Made by a program: the position numbers and the translations under genes. Shown here in pieces: positions 33,790 to 47,850 of a DNA stretch of 64,000 nucleotides. The stretch is from NCBI RefSeq assembly GCF_019175385.1, contig NC_083340.1, forward strand, positions 7,231,706 to 7,295,705, given 5' to 3'. The notes below the pieces were generated by a model. That model was not told where the DNA came from. It ran no database searches and saw only the letters and a list, made by a program, of their open reading frames with translations. The number at the start of each line of letters is the position of its first letter. Within the stretch, counting starts at the first letter, position 1. The DNA is from Lycium barbarum. Taxonomy: Eukaryota; Streptophyta; Magnoliopsida; Solanales; Solanaceae.

Positions 33790-35649
33790 TTTTCTTTTTA
33801 ATCTGTTTTAAAAGAAAATTTTTTCTTTTAATTTCTGTGATGTATTTTAATTGGACATAAAATTTAAAAATAAAAAATTTCTATGTTAATTTAACATGAT
33901 ATGGGGGGACTGGGAGAGCATAGAAACATGATATAGAGGCTATTACACTCAATATTTAAAGATAAGTGCAAAAGGAACAAAAAATGAGGCACTAGATCAT
34001 CAGTTTTTGACAAAATTAAAGTAAAAAGAAGACAAGTGCATAGATATTTGTGTGACCAACAAGGATTGAGGTTGGAGTGTTAAGCACTCCTTTATTCTTA
34101 ACTAAAAATCTTGGGTTCTAAGTAACCTTTGTTGAGAAGCACTTTACCCCCATTGTGGACTTCTCGACATGAATTCGAATTTAGTGGGACCCTAATGAGA
34201 TATTCTACACCAATTGGGAACCAGAAAAAAAGATATTTTGTGTAGCTAAATCATCTCATCAAGGTAAAATATTAAGTAAAAAGTTTGATTTTATTTTTTT
34301 ACATATAAAAATGTAATATTCTTTTTGAAATATATTGAAAAAGAAAATACATCACATGAATCAGACAGATGGTACAGTAACCCATAAATGTCATGGCATC
34401 TTTAAAAATACAGTTACAAAAGTCATACAGTGACAAAATGATATATCTTGTTTAAGAACCATAATGTTTCAAAAATCATCATTTTTTTCTTAATCGATGT
34501 TGATTCAATCTATATATGTCATATAATATGGAGTGAAGGTAGTATTATGTATACTGTTCTAAAGAGAATAGTATCGAGAGGCGAATTAAAATTTGAACAT
34601 TAAATTACCTCATCGAGCAATTGTATCCGCTAAAATTTAGATAAATAAAAATGATTACCGTACATTTTAATTTTTAAATTTAATTTGAACTGTTTAAATT
34701 CACGATTATAAGTAGATGCATTAAACCAAATTTTCCAGATTCTCTTTGGTCTAATGCATATCTTAGAAAAATTAGTGTCAGTTGTGTGAGATGTATAATA
34801 TCAATATTTAAAATAAGGATTTGTTATTGTATACATAATTTAGGTGTTCAATAACCAAATACTCATGTAATTATCAGTTTCTACTGTTATTGATAAAACC
34901 ATCTCAATTGATATTTGTCCTTTTACTTCACCTCTGTCATCACTTACGCGGTCGAATCCCATTTCAAAAAGTAATTATTCGCAAATGCTGTACACACAAC
35001 TTGTTACCCACATTTTCTTTTCAAAAATATTTTTGTTCACACAAGAAGGAAAGAGAATGTTCGAGGAGACCAGGAAAAAAGAAACAATAATTTGTTTGGT
35101 TAAGTTTTTAGAAAGTTAAAAATACTTATTTTTGATTATTTATTTTAAAGACTTGAGATGCTTAATCAACCTTTTAGAAAAACAATAGGTAATTTTGAGT
35201 AATACAATAAGCTGTCTTTCTAGCCGTTGGAAAAATCTGAAGAATAGCTTCTCTCGCGTAGTAATTTTTGAAACATTGTGAAGCACAAATGTGTGCTAAT
35301 ATTGACAAAAATATTTTTAAAAACTACTCCACTGAACATTGACCGCTACTCATTGAATTTTTATTTTTTTTAAGAAATGCTTCTTACAAAAAATACTTCT
35401 CACAATTTTTTTCTATGTAAATAAATCTTGAAATTAACCACATGAACTTTCAGTCTCTATACCAATAATAATAATAATAATACTATTCCTTATCCCTAAA
35501 ATAATATTTTTTTTAATTCTAATTCATTTTAAATCCACTCAAAATATTTTTTTTTTAAAATATGATTTGTTTATTTTTTATTTAAATATGCTATATATAA
35601 TGTCATTTTTTCCTCCTTCCTTAAAGGGCTTACAGGTACTTGGTTCTGC

Positions 35650-35689
<40 letters not shown>

Positions 35690-38600
35690 AATTTTAAAAA
35701 AAATTATTTGGGGGGAGTGCCAAGTTGTAGAAGCAAAAGTGTATACGGCGAGTGATAATAGAAACAACGAATATCTTTATGTCTACTTCCTATTAATACT
35801 CGGCAGACGTAATAAAAGATGGCACGATATTTAGTAATGATAGCTCAATCTTTGCTTCTCCCCATTTTCTGTTTTTCGCGTCCCTAATTAAATGTTTTCT
35901 CCCTGCAACTGCCAGATAAGATGATTCTACTAATTACTGCTCTTCACGTTTTAAAAAGATTATCTTAATTTAATTTGATATGAAATTTAAAAACTAAAGA
36001 AATATTTTTAAAATGTATGATTCAAAATATATCTTAAATATTTATATAACTGTGAATTATCTCATAAAATTAAATTATTTCTAAATATAGAAATATACTA
36101 ATATTTTTAAGATAAATTAATAAAAAAAGTAAGACAATCTATTTGAGACCGATGAGTGCTACCATGTTAGTACACTAGTACTTTCTCCTTTTTATTTTAA
36201 GTGATGATGTTATTTGAGTGAGAAAGAAATTTAAAAAGAAAAACAGACCTTTAGAGTTTATAATTTAACAAAAATTATAAGTATATATGTGATTACAAGT
36301 TATTTATTAAAAACAACAATAATGATTTATTATTTCTAATGTGTGAAATAGTTTTGTTAATGTCAATCCGCTATGTACCTTAAGGATGTGTTCGTCTAAA
36401 AGAAAATGTTTTCTACAAAAAAAAAATATTTTTTTTTTTTTGAAAAATAAGTGATTTTCTTATTTATTTTATTGTGTTCCAAAGTTAACAGAAAATTTCA
36501 AAAACATTTATATATAACTTAGACAATTTTATAATGATAGAGATGTGGTGGGTTTGAGGGCGGGGGAACAATCAACATGAAATGTCAGTTATGAAACTTA
36601 TTTTTCATACTTTCATTATGAAGATCATTTTTCTGATTTTTAAGCAACTTTTGTTTTAGAAAACCAATCAAACATAAAAAAGTTAAATCGAAATTGTGTG
36701 GTTCACATATGAACTATATAAGTTCACATTACAATGTAAAAAGTATTATGTAATGAATAATAATATATGAATTACTATTAATGACTCATTGATTATCAAG
36801 AGTATTTTTGTCTTTAGATAATTGATGCATAATAACCACAAATTTTCTACTTTAAGCTTAATTTTTCATTAATTTTTTCTTATACAAATGGTAGTATTAG
36901 CAATTCATAGTTTAATTTAGCATACCAAACGCTGCAATCAGAAATTTATATTCAAATACCAAACATTATAGTACTATATTATACAAAAAAAAAATGAATA
37001 ATCTCGAATTTTATTAGGAACCAAACACGGTATCCTTTTTTTTTATTAATTAGAGTGCGGGTTGGGCTACACTAATAAGAAGAAAAAAAATAGTAATAGT
37101 ACCACGTATATAGGATCAAAATTCTCAACTAGTACGGCTGTTATTATTCTGTTCTTTGCTCTCCTCTTTTTTTAATCAACGGCTATTATTATGCTTAGTC
37201 TATTCAAAATATTCAAAAAAATGTGACTCTATTTTAGCAGACAAGTAAGTTGACTTCAAAGATTATATATTTCTTCCTCAATGGTTGGCTATATCGCCAC
37301 GTCATTGTACTTTCTCTTTCCTCATTGATCATTTCCGTACTTTTTTTCCTGGGTCTTATCGTACGCGTACTTCAAAATCAACATGTATAACGAACAATAT
37401 AAAAATGTTTATAAAAATAGAATGCAGATGTAGACATTACAAATGTTTAATTTAAAGATATCAAACTGAATATTGGCTGTAAAAATTATCTGATTATCAC
37501 GTTAAAATATGTGTCTTTCTGTTTCGGATGGAATGACTATACATTAAATTAATCTCCTTGCCTTTTAAATTTATTAAAAATATGCCAGTTGTTGAATTAG
37601 AGATATTTTCCCCTTGTTGAAACTACGTAATATGATTGAGGATGACTTTATCTTATTTCAAAATATGATTTAACGCATTTTCAATTCATCATTCTAGTTT
37701 TGAACATTTCAAACAACGTATATCTTTTAGATAATTTCCCTGCCAACCGGAAATTAGTAAATTATTCAAATATTTGTTTTATATTTACGACAGTGTTTAC
37801 TTGCACAACGTCAGCTTTTCCGAGAGCGAGAGATTTCAACTTTCAAGACAGTTTATCTTAGGTTGTTAATTATAGCTAAGGTTTTATAATGATTATTTCA
37901 GTGGTTGTACGGAAAACAATTCAGTAGTTAAAGCTTATCCTGCAAAGTTAAAGTCACGATTTCAACTTTGTAAGTTATGAATTATAGAACGATGACTTCA
38001 AGTGTTAACGGATTTAGAATTTAATATGTGTACATATTTAATAATTTTCTTAAACACAAATACACTGTTTGATTTTTTTTTTTACTGAATTCGACTAAAT
38101 TCTATCTATGCTCCTGCTTATTGGCGATATGCTAATTTAAAAGATAATCACAATTATATGGTATGCAAGTTTACACTCTACACTCAACATATATACTACA
38201 TAGTCAAAGATATTATCCATTTTTTTTAAAGGACATTTATAATTTTGTGTAGAAGTCCAATCTCTGTGTACGTAAGCGATTATATATGTACAAGCACATT
38301 TACGTTGTACTAGACACAAATATGTCATGGCTGATGGATCCCCCATCACTTTACTATTTATCATGAAGTAACCGTGAATTTGTTAAATATCTATCAGTTT
38401 TTGACAAGTTGCATATATGATACGTTTTCCCCAAATTAAAGTGACACTCCCTCCAGATTAAAAAAAAAAATCAGTTAGTCATTTGTCCACCTCTTAAGAA
38501 AATACTAATTCCTAAGGTAGTTAAGGGAATAATTTCCGTAAAGACACACTGTGAATTCAGTGGGCTCGAATTTATTTTCCCTTCTTTCCAGATTCTATTT

Positions 38601-40138
38601 TAGATTATTTTTCGAATACAGATTTAACAACATGAATATGAAAAAACAAGGTTAATTCTTTCTTTATTTGCTAAGTAAACTCTTTTTTTTTATCTAAGAA
38701 AAAACGCTAAGTGAGTTCTTACATAGGTACTTTCCAGTACTAGTAAAGTCATATATAGAAATTAAGGTTGAACTAGTGCGTCCGTATATCCACTATCCAG
38801 TTGCTAATGTAACTTTTCTGCTGTCGTAGCACATACGTTCACTACTTAGGTTTGAAATATATTTAGGTAAATTTTTATGTCTATTGTTATATAAACATAT
38901 GGATTTATTGCTCAATAGTTACTGAACCATTGAAAATTATATAAAGTTATTTATCCTTATTTCGTCACAAAAAATTACTGTTCTATAACGCCATTAAATC
39001 CATTCTAACCGGTTTTGTGATTTTTCCTTTTTCCAGCATCCAATTTCTGATTTGGCGCCATTTACTCTTGTCGAGTTTTTTTTTTTTATTTTGGATTATT
39101 TAGGTCCACTTAGACAACTGTTATAACTGGCAAATAAGGGTTGGGTAATCGGAAAATTTACAAAACGGCCTAAAGTGGGAAGAAAAAGATCCCACTTTCA
39201 CAAACTATGCTTGATCATATATATGAGACTTTGACTTAGTATACATGACCCCTTAGACTACACACAATTAAACCTATCTAGTACAACATCGTTGGATCCG
39301 AAATTTGATTGGTATAGAAAATCCGAAATTTGATTGGTATGGAAAATATTGCTGTTATACATCTATAACAATATTTGACATTTAAATAATAGTTGACTGT
39401 TATAAGGAAAAAAGATGCATAAAATCAGGTTTTTATTTTTTAATGTTATAAAAAAATAATAAATTATTTAAATTTTAAATCTTAATGATGTGCATACTTC
39501 ACTACCTGAAAACTAAGAAAGTTAATATAATTTCAATAAATTCATAACTGAATGTATAAAGTTTAAGCTCTAAGGCACACATTTAAATTTACTTGAAAAT
39601 TAAATTCTTTCAAGATTAATAGAAGAAATTTATAATTTTAGTTTGTTTCATAGATTCCGTTTTGAAAAGATTAGCAGAATCAAATAATTGTCCTTTTGCT
39701 TGCTCTAAAGAATAGGATCGGTACTCTTTATTCACTGTACTGTTTCCCTTTTTAAAAATTATTTATAAATAAAAATAGAAGACAATGATATTTTAGATTA
39801 CAAATATGTATTCATATGTAATATTTTACCATACATAAAATATCAATATGAAATATTTGGTCAAAATTTCTATACTTATTATCGGTAATCATAGATTATT
39901 CTATTTTTATAAAGATGGTAAATTATTATATTACCAAAAAAGAAGATAGCTATTAGATGGGGAGTAATTTTACAAAGAGCATATTGTTCTAAATTTGATT
40001 GTTGATGTTATGTTGTTAGAGAGAAGTAAAATATAACATAAAAGATTGAATTTGAAAAACTTAGTTGTTATAGAGAGGTGTTGTTATATGTCAATGCTGT
40101 TATAGAGAAGTCTGATTGTATTTATATTAAACCAAAGT
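33790..40138. other. gene-poor AT-rich intergenic DNA
   Basis: I see no gene on either strand. Contents include an (aat)n microsatellite near 35651-35693 and a Stowaway-like left end without a partner near 38446. A 'gaaaatgttttc' MITE-like block lies at about 36395-36670. A repeated word (tccgaaatttgattggtatagaaaa) occurs twice head to tail at 39297-39345. Confidence 0.5.
35651..35693. repeat. (AAT)n microsatellite
   Basis: taataataat repeated with one change (aatactaat). The open frames over it encode Asn or Ile runs and are artefacts. Confidence 0.85.
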
Positions 40139-40550
40139 TGTTGTCACTAAACCTTCACAGTCGCATGGGAAAAGATCTGGTCAAATGGCAAGGCAAGGCC
40201 ATATATCAGTTTGGCTCCTCGCGAAGTATAGCTCACATCCAAATATCTGATTGGAGAATGGGGCATCAATTCCCCAATCCTAACGAAGTAGTTCATCCGG
40301 AATCCAATGAACAATAACGATTATTTAGGATCAACTTGCGAATTTGTGGCTCCATAGTAGAATCACTTTTTATGAAGTCACGTCAGGAGCTAGTGCTTGC
40401 TATCTAAGAATCCTTCCATGGATCTCATTGGAAATGTTTGATACTTCTTGGAGCTTCTTTGGCGACCGTAAAGTCAACAGGCGAATCACCGAGTAAATAG
40501 ATAAGGCCCGGACACGGCTGATACTCCGGGGCGACACGACCAAAATAATT
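40139..40550. other. unrecognised, less AT-rich island
   Basis: Base composition and word use change abruptly here relative to both flanks. An open frame at 40078-40317 on the plus strand includes MGKDLVKWQGKAIYQFGSSR and IAHIQISDWRMGHQFPNPNE, which looks protein-like. I cannot assign a family. An organelle-derived insertion (NUMT or NUPT) or a decayed gene are both possible. Confidence 0.3.
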
Positions 40551-42404
40551 TTTAGTGTGAAATGGTTATAGAAAAGTGATTTTTTGTGACGAGATAAAGA
40601 GAAATAACTTAAATACATGCTAGTTTTTAATAGTTGAGATCATTTGCGGGGAAGTCACTTTATCATTGACACACTATACTTATGATGGAATCCATCCATA
40701 TTAATCTTAGCACTAATTAATCCCACTTGATCGTGTCAATATAGGTTTGCAACTTGTTTCAACGCCCTTCAACTATGCAAGATTAATCATTAAAAATTGG
40801 AAATTCTTCTTAGCACAAATTTAATTCGTTGATATAATTCTTCATATACTTTTTAGGTACGGGTGGGTTGGAGCGTATATATGGTGACGGTGACGTCCCA
40901 CCAGTTTGATTAAGAAATAAAAAAAGAAAATATAATCAACATAAACATACCATGATCATAATTGCTGGCTAGAGTTTCTTAAGCAGCCCGCAAGAAGCTG
41001 ATGTAATGGTTGGAATTTAAAAGTTAATTAGAATACTGGATATCTGAAATGGACCTTATCTCACAATAATATAATTACACTAGGTGTAATACTTAAATTA
41101 TTTAATCGGATATGCACAAGCAAATGAAAACACTAACAAACATGATGTAACAGGAAGTTAGAGCCAAGTCTACCATGGTTTCACTAAATTTAAAATACTG
41201 AATTTAGTTAGTTATTGTAGTTATACTCTACACCGTAGTTGAAAAAAGTTACGTAGTTGACTCGGAAACTTCTGGTTTTTTTGAGTACACAGATTTGTTT
41301 AGCTTGGAAAATAACGGCAAATGCTAATTAAATAATTAACCTTGCTTTAGAAATTTAATTGGTTCTTTGCAAGCGTGGAATTTTGCTAGGGACCCAGCTG
41401 TAGTTTCTAGCAGGCTGGTCATGTTGCCCGACTTGAGGGTTTTTCGTTTTCTTTCCTTCTTTATTGAGAGACTAAAAATCTACAAGACCTCTACTAAACA
41501 TATTTAGGAAGAAACAAATCAATGTGTCGATTTTCTAGCAAATAAAGAGCACACACAAGCGCATGATGAACATTTCATAATATGGAGAAATGTGCTTAAG
41601 AATATAAAGTTTCTTCTCCTCTCCTGACTGCAAATATAAATAATACTCCTATCTTTTCCAATCTATCTATTGCTTTGAAAGATTACAAGCTACCTTTTTA
41701 ATCTTTTCCAATCTACCAAAAGAAAAAAAAAGTTGAGAAATTTAATAGGCATTTGGCCATAGAAACCCCCCTCCCCCCCAAAAAAAATACTTTTTTTGGA
41801 ATTTTAGAGTTGGAGTTGTGTTTGACCATAGTTTTTGAAATAATATTCTTTTTGTTGAAATGTACTTATTTTCGTTGTGAAAAAATAAAAAATTTGAAAA
41901 ATAAAATTTTCTTGCTTTTCAAATTTTAAATACAACTTCAAGTTGTATTTGAAATTTAATGACTAAACACTAATTTTTTTAAAAAAAATTAATTTTTTTT
42001 TAAAAGTGAATAATTCTTGGCGAAACGGTCCACGAAGGGAGGGAGAGAGAGAGAATCAAACCAATATTTATCAAGTACTTATTTGATACACTTCTATCGA
42101 TAGATAGAGTACTGTAAGCTCTGATGGTGCATAACTTAGAGCTTATCTTGTCAAATCTGTTTTCACGTTGTCTAATAATACTGACTAGACAAAGTCATGA
42201 AATACAACAATGATGAGATTTTATGAGCGCAAAATGAAATAAAATTAAATAGTATCTACGTACGTAGGGGAAATCTTGATTCGGAAAATAAGATAATATT
42301 CTTTACGTCCCGCCTTATGTGACAATACATTGGTTGTTTGTTTATTTAGATGTAAGAATAGTATAATGTAAGAGATTTATGATATTTCTTTCTATTTTGT
42401 TTTT
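40551..42404. other. gene-poor intergenic DNA
   Basis: No supportable gene. A degraded MITE-like block with a gcatttggccatagaaa start lies near 41748-42025. A Stowaway-like left end (ctttacgtcccgccttatgtgac) lies near 42301 without a clear partner. Confidence 0.45.
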
Positions 42405-45266
42405 TCTAACTATTTAGAAGAGCCGGTTGGGCTCCTTTTTCGTCGTCCAATCGGCTCCTTTTTCGTCGTCCATTCCAAGTTTAAAAAAAAATATATGGGC
42501 CCCATATATATTAAAAAACAACAACTAATATTAAAAAAAAAATGGGTTCCATATTAAACATCAACCGGTATTAAAAAAAAAAAAGTGGAACCCACCAGAT
42601 CCAAACTCACAGGAAAAAAAAGTGGACCCCATATTAACAAAATCAAGCAATATTAAAAAAAAAGTGAATCTCATATTAAAAAAACAAACAATGTTAAAAA
42701 AAAGTGCTTAGAAAATCAAAAATTAAATCATTAATGATAGATTCATTGCCACATGCGTATCAACCCATTAGTGGGAGCAAATGAAATTATTTTACAGCAA
42801 CATACTTAAAATATTTATATGTGGACCCCATACTAACAAAATCAAGCAATATTTTTTTTAAATCAATAATGATAGATTCATTGCCACATGCAAATCAACC
42901 CATTAGTGGGAGCAAATGAAATTATTGTATAGCAACATACTTAAAATACTTATATGTGGACCCCATATTAACAAAATCAAGCAATATTAAAAAAAATGAA
43001 TCCCATATTAAAAAAACAAACAATGTTAAAAAAAAAAAGTGCTTAGAAAATCAAACAATTAGATCAATAATGATGGATTCATTGCCACATGTGTATCAAC
43101 CCATTAGTGGGAGCAAATGAAATATTGTACAACAACATACTTAAAATACTTATATATTAATATAAGATAGAATTTAATTACTTTTTCATTTTTTCCTTAC
43201 TCTAATAAATGTGAAAAGAGATTAATGTCATAAAAGAAAAAATACTATTAAATGGAGATCAAATGATTAATAAGGTAAATTAGTGAAATTATAATTCTAA
43301 TTGACGTTTCCTTAAAAAATCGTGTGAAAACAACATGATAGGTAAAATGAGTTAAACAAAAAAAAATTAAAAATGAAAAAATAGAAGTTCTTCATGGACC
43401 CATATTAAACATCAACCAGTATTAAAAAAAAAAAGAGAAGAAAAAAAAAAGTAGAACCCACCGCATCCAAACTCACATGGAAAAAAAAGTGGACCCCATA
43501 TTAATAAAATCAAGTAAGATTAAAAAAAAAAGGTGAATCCCATATTAAAAAAATAAACAATGTTAAAAAAAAGTGCTTAGAAAATCAAACAATTAAATCA
43601 ATAATGATGGATTCATTGCCACATGCGTACCAACCCATTAGTAGAAGCAAATGAAATTATTGTACAGCAACATACGTAAAATACTTATATATTAAAATAA
43701 CATAGAATTTAGTTACTTTTTCATTTTTCCCTTACTCTAATAAATGTGAAAAGAGATTAATGTCATAAAAGAAAAAATAATATTAAATGGAGATCAAATA
43801 ATTAATAATGTAAATTAATGAAATTATAATTCTAATTAACGTTTCCTTAAAAAACCGTGTAAAAAATAACATGTCGAGTAAAATGAGTTAAACAAAAAAT
43901 ATTTACTAAAAATTAAAAAATAGAAGTTCTTCATTTAAATAGAAAATCAAATTTCTACTTTGTTTCATTTTAAACATGTAAAATTAATATAATAATTTGA
44001 ATTAGAATTGTCCAAATCAAAATTTGATAAAAAAATTATATGTATTACTTTACTATTACTACTATATAGAAGAGCCGGTTTATAGAGGCAAGATCGTTGT
44101 CCGTGTTCGGTCCTACATTTTTATTTAAGGGCAAAAAAATCTTTTGTGGTCCCACCCACTTTTTTATTTAAGGGTAAAAAAATGACGTTTTATATTTTAT
44201 ATTACCAACTCTTCTAAAAGGTAGATAGAAATACTTTATTATATTTATATTTTTCTACTATATAGAAGTATCGATTTACCCATGCTTCGTCGTTAGTTAC
44301 TCTTTAAAAAAAAAAAAAGGTGGACCCCACCCTCTCCAAACTCATGAAAAAAAAAGGTGGACCCCACCCTCTCCAAACTCATGAAAAAAAAAAGTGGATC
44401 CCATATTAAAAAAAAAAAGGCAACGTCAAAAAAAAAAAAAACGTGCACCTCATATATTAAAAAATCAAACAATATTCATGTAATTTCCAAAGTATCCTCA
44501 TCAAGTCAATAATAGTGGATTCATTGTCACATGCATATTAACTCATTAGTGGGAGCAAATGAAATTATTGCAAGCAAAAAACATGGACCCCATATTATTA
44601 CTTTTCTTCAAAATATTTAATTGCTGTATTTGCTATTCCGCCATGTCATTTATTTGTTATGTTTACTAAAATAAATATATGTTTACTAAAATAAATATAC
44701 TTAAAATTTATATATTTAAAAAATAAGATACAATTTAATTACTCTTTTATTTTCATTCTTACTCTAATAAATGTGAAAAGAGATTAATATAAAATGAAGA
44801 TCAAATAATGAATAAGGTAAATTAGTCAAATTATAATTCTAATTCACGTTTCCTTTCAAAACCATGCAAAAGACAACATGACAAGTAAAATGAGCTAAAC
44901 CGAGAATATTTACCAAAGATTAAAAAATAGCATTTCTTCGTTTAAATAGAAAATCAATTTCTACTTTATTTCATTTTAAACATGTAAAATTAATTTAATA
45001 ATTTGAATTAGAATTATCCAAGTCAATATTTGATTAAAAAATAATAAGTATTTTACACCTTTAAATTAATCGAATTAAAATTGAAAGTATCAACTGATGC
45101 TTAAATATTGCAATTATTTTATCTCAAAAAGAGGAAAATTGTTTTCTTTTAAACGATTCTTCTCTTTTAAAAAGTATTAAGAAATTTTCGTAGCAAACAT
45201 GAATATAATAAAGTTTTAGATACGAAACACAAACTACAATGTTATATTAATCGTATTTTAAACGCA

Positions 45267-45321
<55 letters not shown>

Positions 45322-45407
45322 CACTATCTAAACATAACTACATACACATAAATACACTATAATCTAAAGTGTTAAGCTCGTGCGCAGCACGGGCATAGGG
45401 CATCTAG
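42405..45407. mobile_element. composite block of non-autonomous Helitron-like elements
   Basis: Three 5'-like starts share tc-tac/aactat(a/t)tagaag (about 42405, 44061 and 44254); two of these run on into agccggtt. A single 3'-like end has a hairpin (gctcgtgcgcagcacgggc) followed shortly by catctag|t, fitting the Helitron 3' rule of a hairpin and CTRR before T. The interior repeats ggaccccatattaa..aatcaagcaatatt and attcattgccacatg..caacccattagtgggagcaaatgaaatt about five times. No Rep/helicase coding is visible. Confidence 0.65.
45265..45319. repeat. (TA)n microsatellite
   Basis: A run of about 26 TA units near the 3' end of the Helitron-like block. Confidence 0.9.
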
Positions 45408-46434
45408 TCTTGAAACGGCAGTGAGAAAGATAAACAGTCCAATATAGCCGACTGTACAAAAAAACAATGAAAATTATATAATCGAAACAGGGATTCTTGT
45501 AGGATTAAATTGATAAATAAATTTACTGCGCGTCTGCGTCCATAGACACGTGTAGTACTTTTTCTATGCCTCTCTACTCATCTCCCATAAAACTTCTCTA
45601 GAGACCCAACACGGCAACACGGATACCACTAGAAAAAACATAATAAAGGTTTTGGTCGGAGAAATGGTCTTTAATCATTTACCATTTTTTTAAAAAAAAT
45701 TTATGATCCTTTCACAAGAGATTTTTTAATTTTTACGTATAAGAAATCTAAAAAAATTCATAAAAAATTTAAAAAATTATTTTCCTCTATTTAAATTATA
45801 AGAGGATAAGAGATTATCTCATTCCCTCTTTCCGTTTGCCTCTCCGCCCTTAAATTTACAGAGCTTCTCTGAAGTCTTGCCTGCAAGGTTTGTAGCATAT
45901 CTGGCGTTAACAAATTGTGAACGAACATAGACGAGTATAAAATGAGTTGGCCCCTTTTTAGTCCGGCTCAGTTCAACTTGTTTAGGAACCGCATGAAATA
46001 TGAGCGGATTGAATTTTAACCTGTTTTTGTCTAATTCATTTTATCCCGCTAAATTTAAATTTACCCTCACTATCGGCTTGTTTGGCGAATTTTTTTTTTC
46101 TTCAAAAGTGCTTATTTTAAAAAAAAAAATGAGGTGTTTGACCAAACTTTTGATAGATAATAAGTGTTTCTGAAAAGTAGCAGAAGTTGTTTTTTAAAAA
46201 CTAAAAATATTAACTTTTTTCCAAAAATACTTTTGAGTTTTTAAAAACTTGATCAAATACTAATTACTATTTTTTTTAGATTAATTGACTAAATTGCTTT
46301 TCAGTAAAAGAATTTTTTGAAAAATATTTTTTAAAATTAATTGATTTTAAAAATTTGGCCAAATTGATTATAAATACGGTCGTAAATAGTCAAATCCATC
46401 CAAAGTTAACGACACATTATAAAGTTAAGAACCC
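45408..46434. other. intergenic with MITE-like debris
   Basis: No gene. About 46074-46365 begins cggcttgtttggcgaa and ends atttggccaaattg, with an AT-rich core that resembles a degraded MITE, but the ends are too diverged to be sure. Confidence 0.4.
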
Positions 46435-46444
46435 TCCTGACCCC

Positions 46445-47654
46445 GAGAAAAGGACATAAATGGTCTCTTAACTATGAGAGTAGGTTCAAAATAGTCCCTT
46501 AACTATACATTTAACGGTTTTGGTCCTTTAATTTTGCCACAAGTTAACAAAAATGGTCCCTCAACTATGAGGGTTGGTTAAAAATAGTCCCTTAAGTATG
46601 CACTTAACAGTTTTGGTCCTTTAAGTTCGCCAAATATTAACACTTTTAGTCTCCGACAAAATATTCATCGAACTCTGTTTGTTGGATTTGACGAGAACTA
46701 TGAAAAAACTAGCGAGAACTCACATTTGGGTATACGCATTACTAAAGAAAAGGCCAAATACCTCAGGATAAAATCGACGGACATCAGTCGGTTATAGGTA
46801 AAAACAGAGGAAAAACCTACAGACTTGATAATGTCAGAAAATAGTGTCTCGGAATACAAAGACCGACGGACTCTGTTGATTAAAACCGACGGACTCCATC
46901 AGCTAAGTAAAATACACTAGACTCATTTTTACGGAAAACCCAAAAATAAATTCTTCCATCATAGTGATTCTTTAAAAAAAAAAAAAAATTCCGCGCATTT
47001 TCCTTGAAAATAACCGACAGACGTTCGTTGGTTTTCATAAAAAATAATAAAAACTAAAAAAAATTAAAAAATAGTGTCCCTCGATTTTATCCATTGGTTT
47101 CCGTCCATCGTTTTTTTCGCTTGTTTTTAGTAGTGATAATTTTTGTAGTTTCTGCTATTTCTAATTTATTTCTAAGGTCTGGTGTATTTTACTTAGCCGA
47201 TGGAGTCCGTCGGTTTTAATCAACAGAGTCCGTCGGTCTTTGTGTTCCGAGACACTATTTTCTGACATTATCAAGTCTGTAAATTTTCTCTCTGTTTTTA
47301 CCTATAACCGACTGATGTCCGTCGGTTTTATCCTAAGGTATTTGGCCTTTTCTTTAGTAATGCGTACACCCAAATGTGAGTTCTCGCTAATTTTTTCATA
47401 ATTCTCGTCAAATCTAACAAACAGAATTCGATGAATATTTTATCGGAGACTAAAAGTGTTAACATTTGGCGAACTTAAAGGATCAAAACTGTTACGTGCA
47501 TACTTAAGGGACTATTTTTAACCAACCCTCATAGTTGAGGGACCATTTTTATTAACTTATGATAAATTTAAAGGACCAAAATCGTTAAATGCATAGTTAA
47601 GGGACTATTTTAAACCTACTTTAATAGTTAAGGGACCGTTTATGTCCTTTTCTC
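46445..47654. mobile_element. foldback (long-TIR, MULE-like) element upstream of the IBA57-like gene
   Basis: It starts gagaaaaggacataaatgg and ends ttatgtccttttctc. Nearly the whole element is two inverted arms of about 550 bp meeting near 47030. Mirrored words include tagtcccttaact, ggatttgacgaga/ctcgtcaaatct, accgacggactc/gagtccgtcggt and gacttgataatgtcagaaaata/tattttctgacattatcaag. The flanks carry tcctgacccc on both sides (46435-46444 and 47655-47664), fitting a 9-10-bp duplication. No transposase is encoded. Confidence 0.88.
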
Positions 47655-47850
47655 TCCTGACCCCTGAGTAGTGGGGACATTCAGTACTATCGTAAATTAC
47701 TTGTTCTTTGGGGAATTTGATCGAACACGTAATACTCAACTTCCTTTCTTAGTCACCACGTAGCACCGTCTAACTCCACGTGTCTCGGAACCCAAATTTC
47801 CATATACCCGCCATCTTCACACCTCCACAACCTCAACCCGCTTTCAAACT

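Noticed and set aside
42590..43690. Regularly repeated cassettes that could suggest a CRISPR-like array
   Set aside because: Repeat units are long, AT-rich and unevenly spaced, the genome is eukaryotic, and Helitron-like ends bracket the region.
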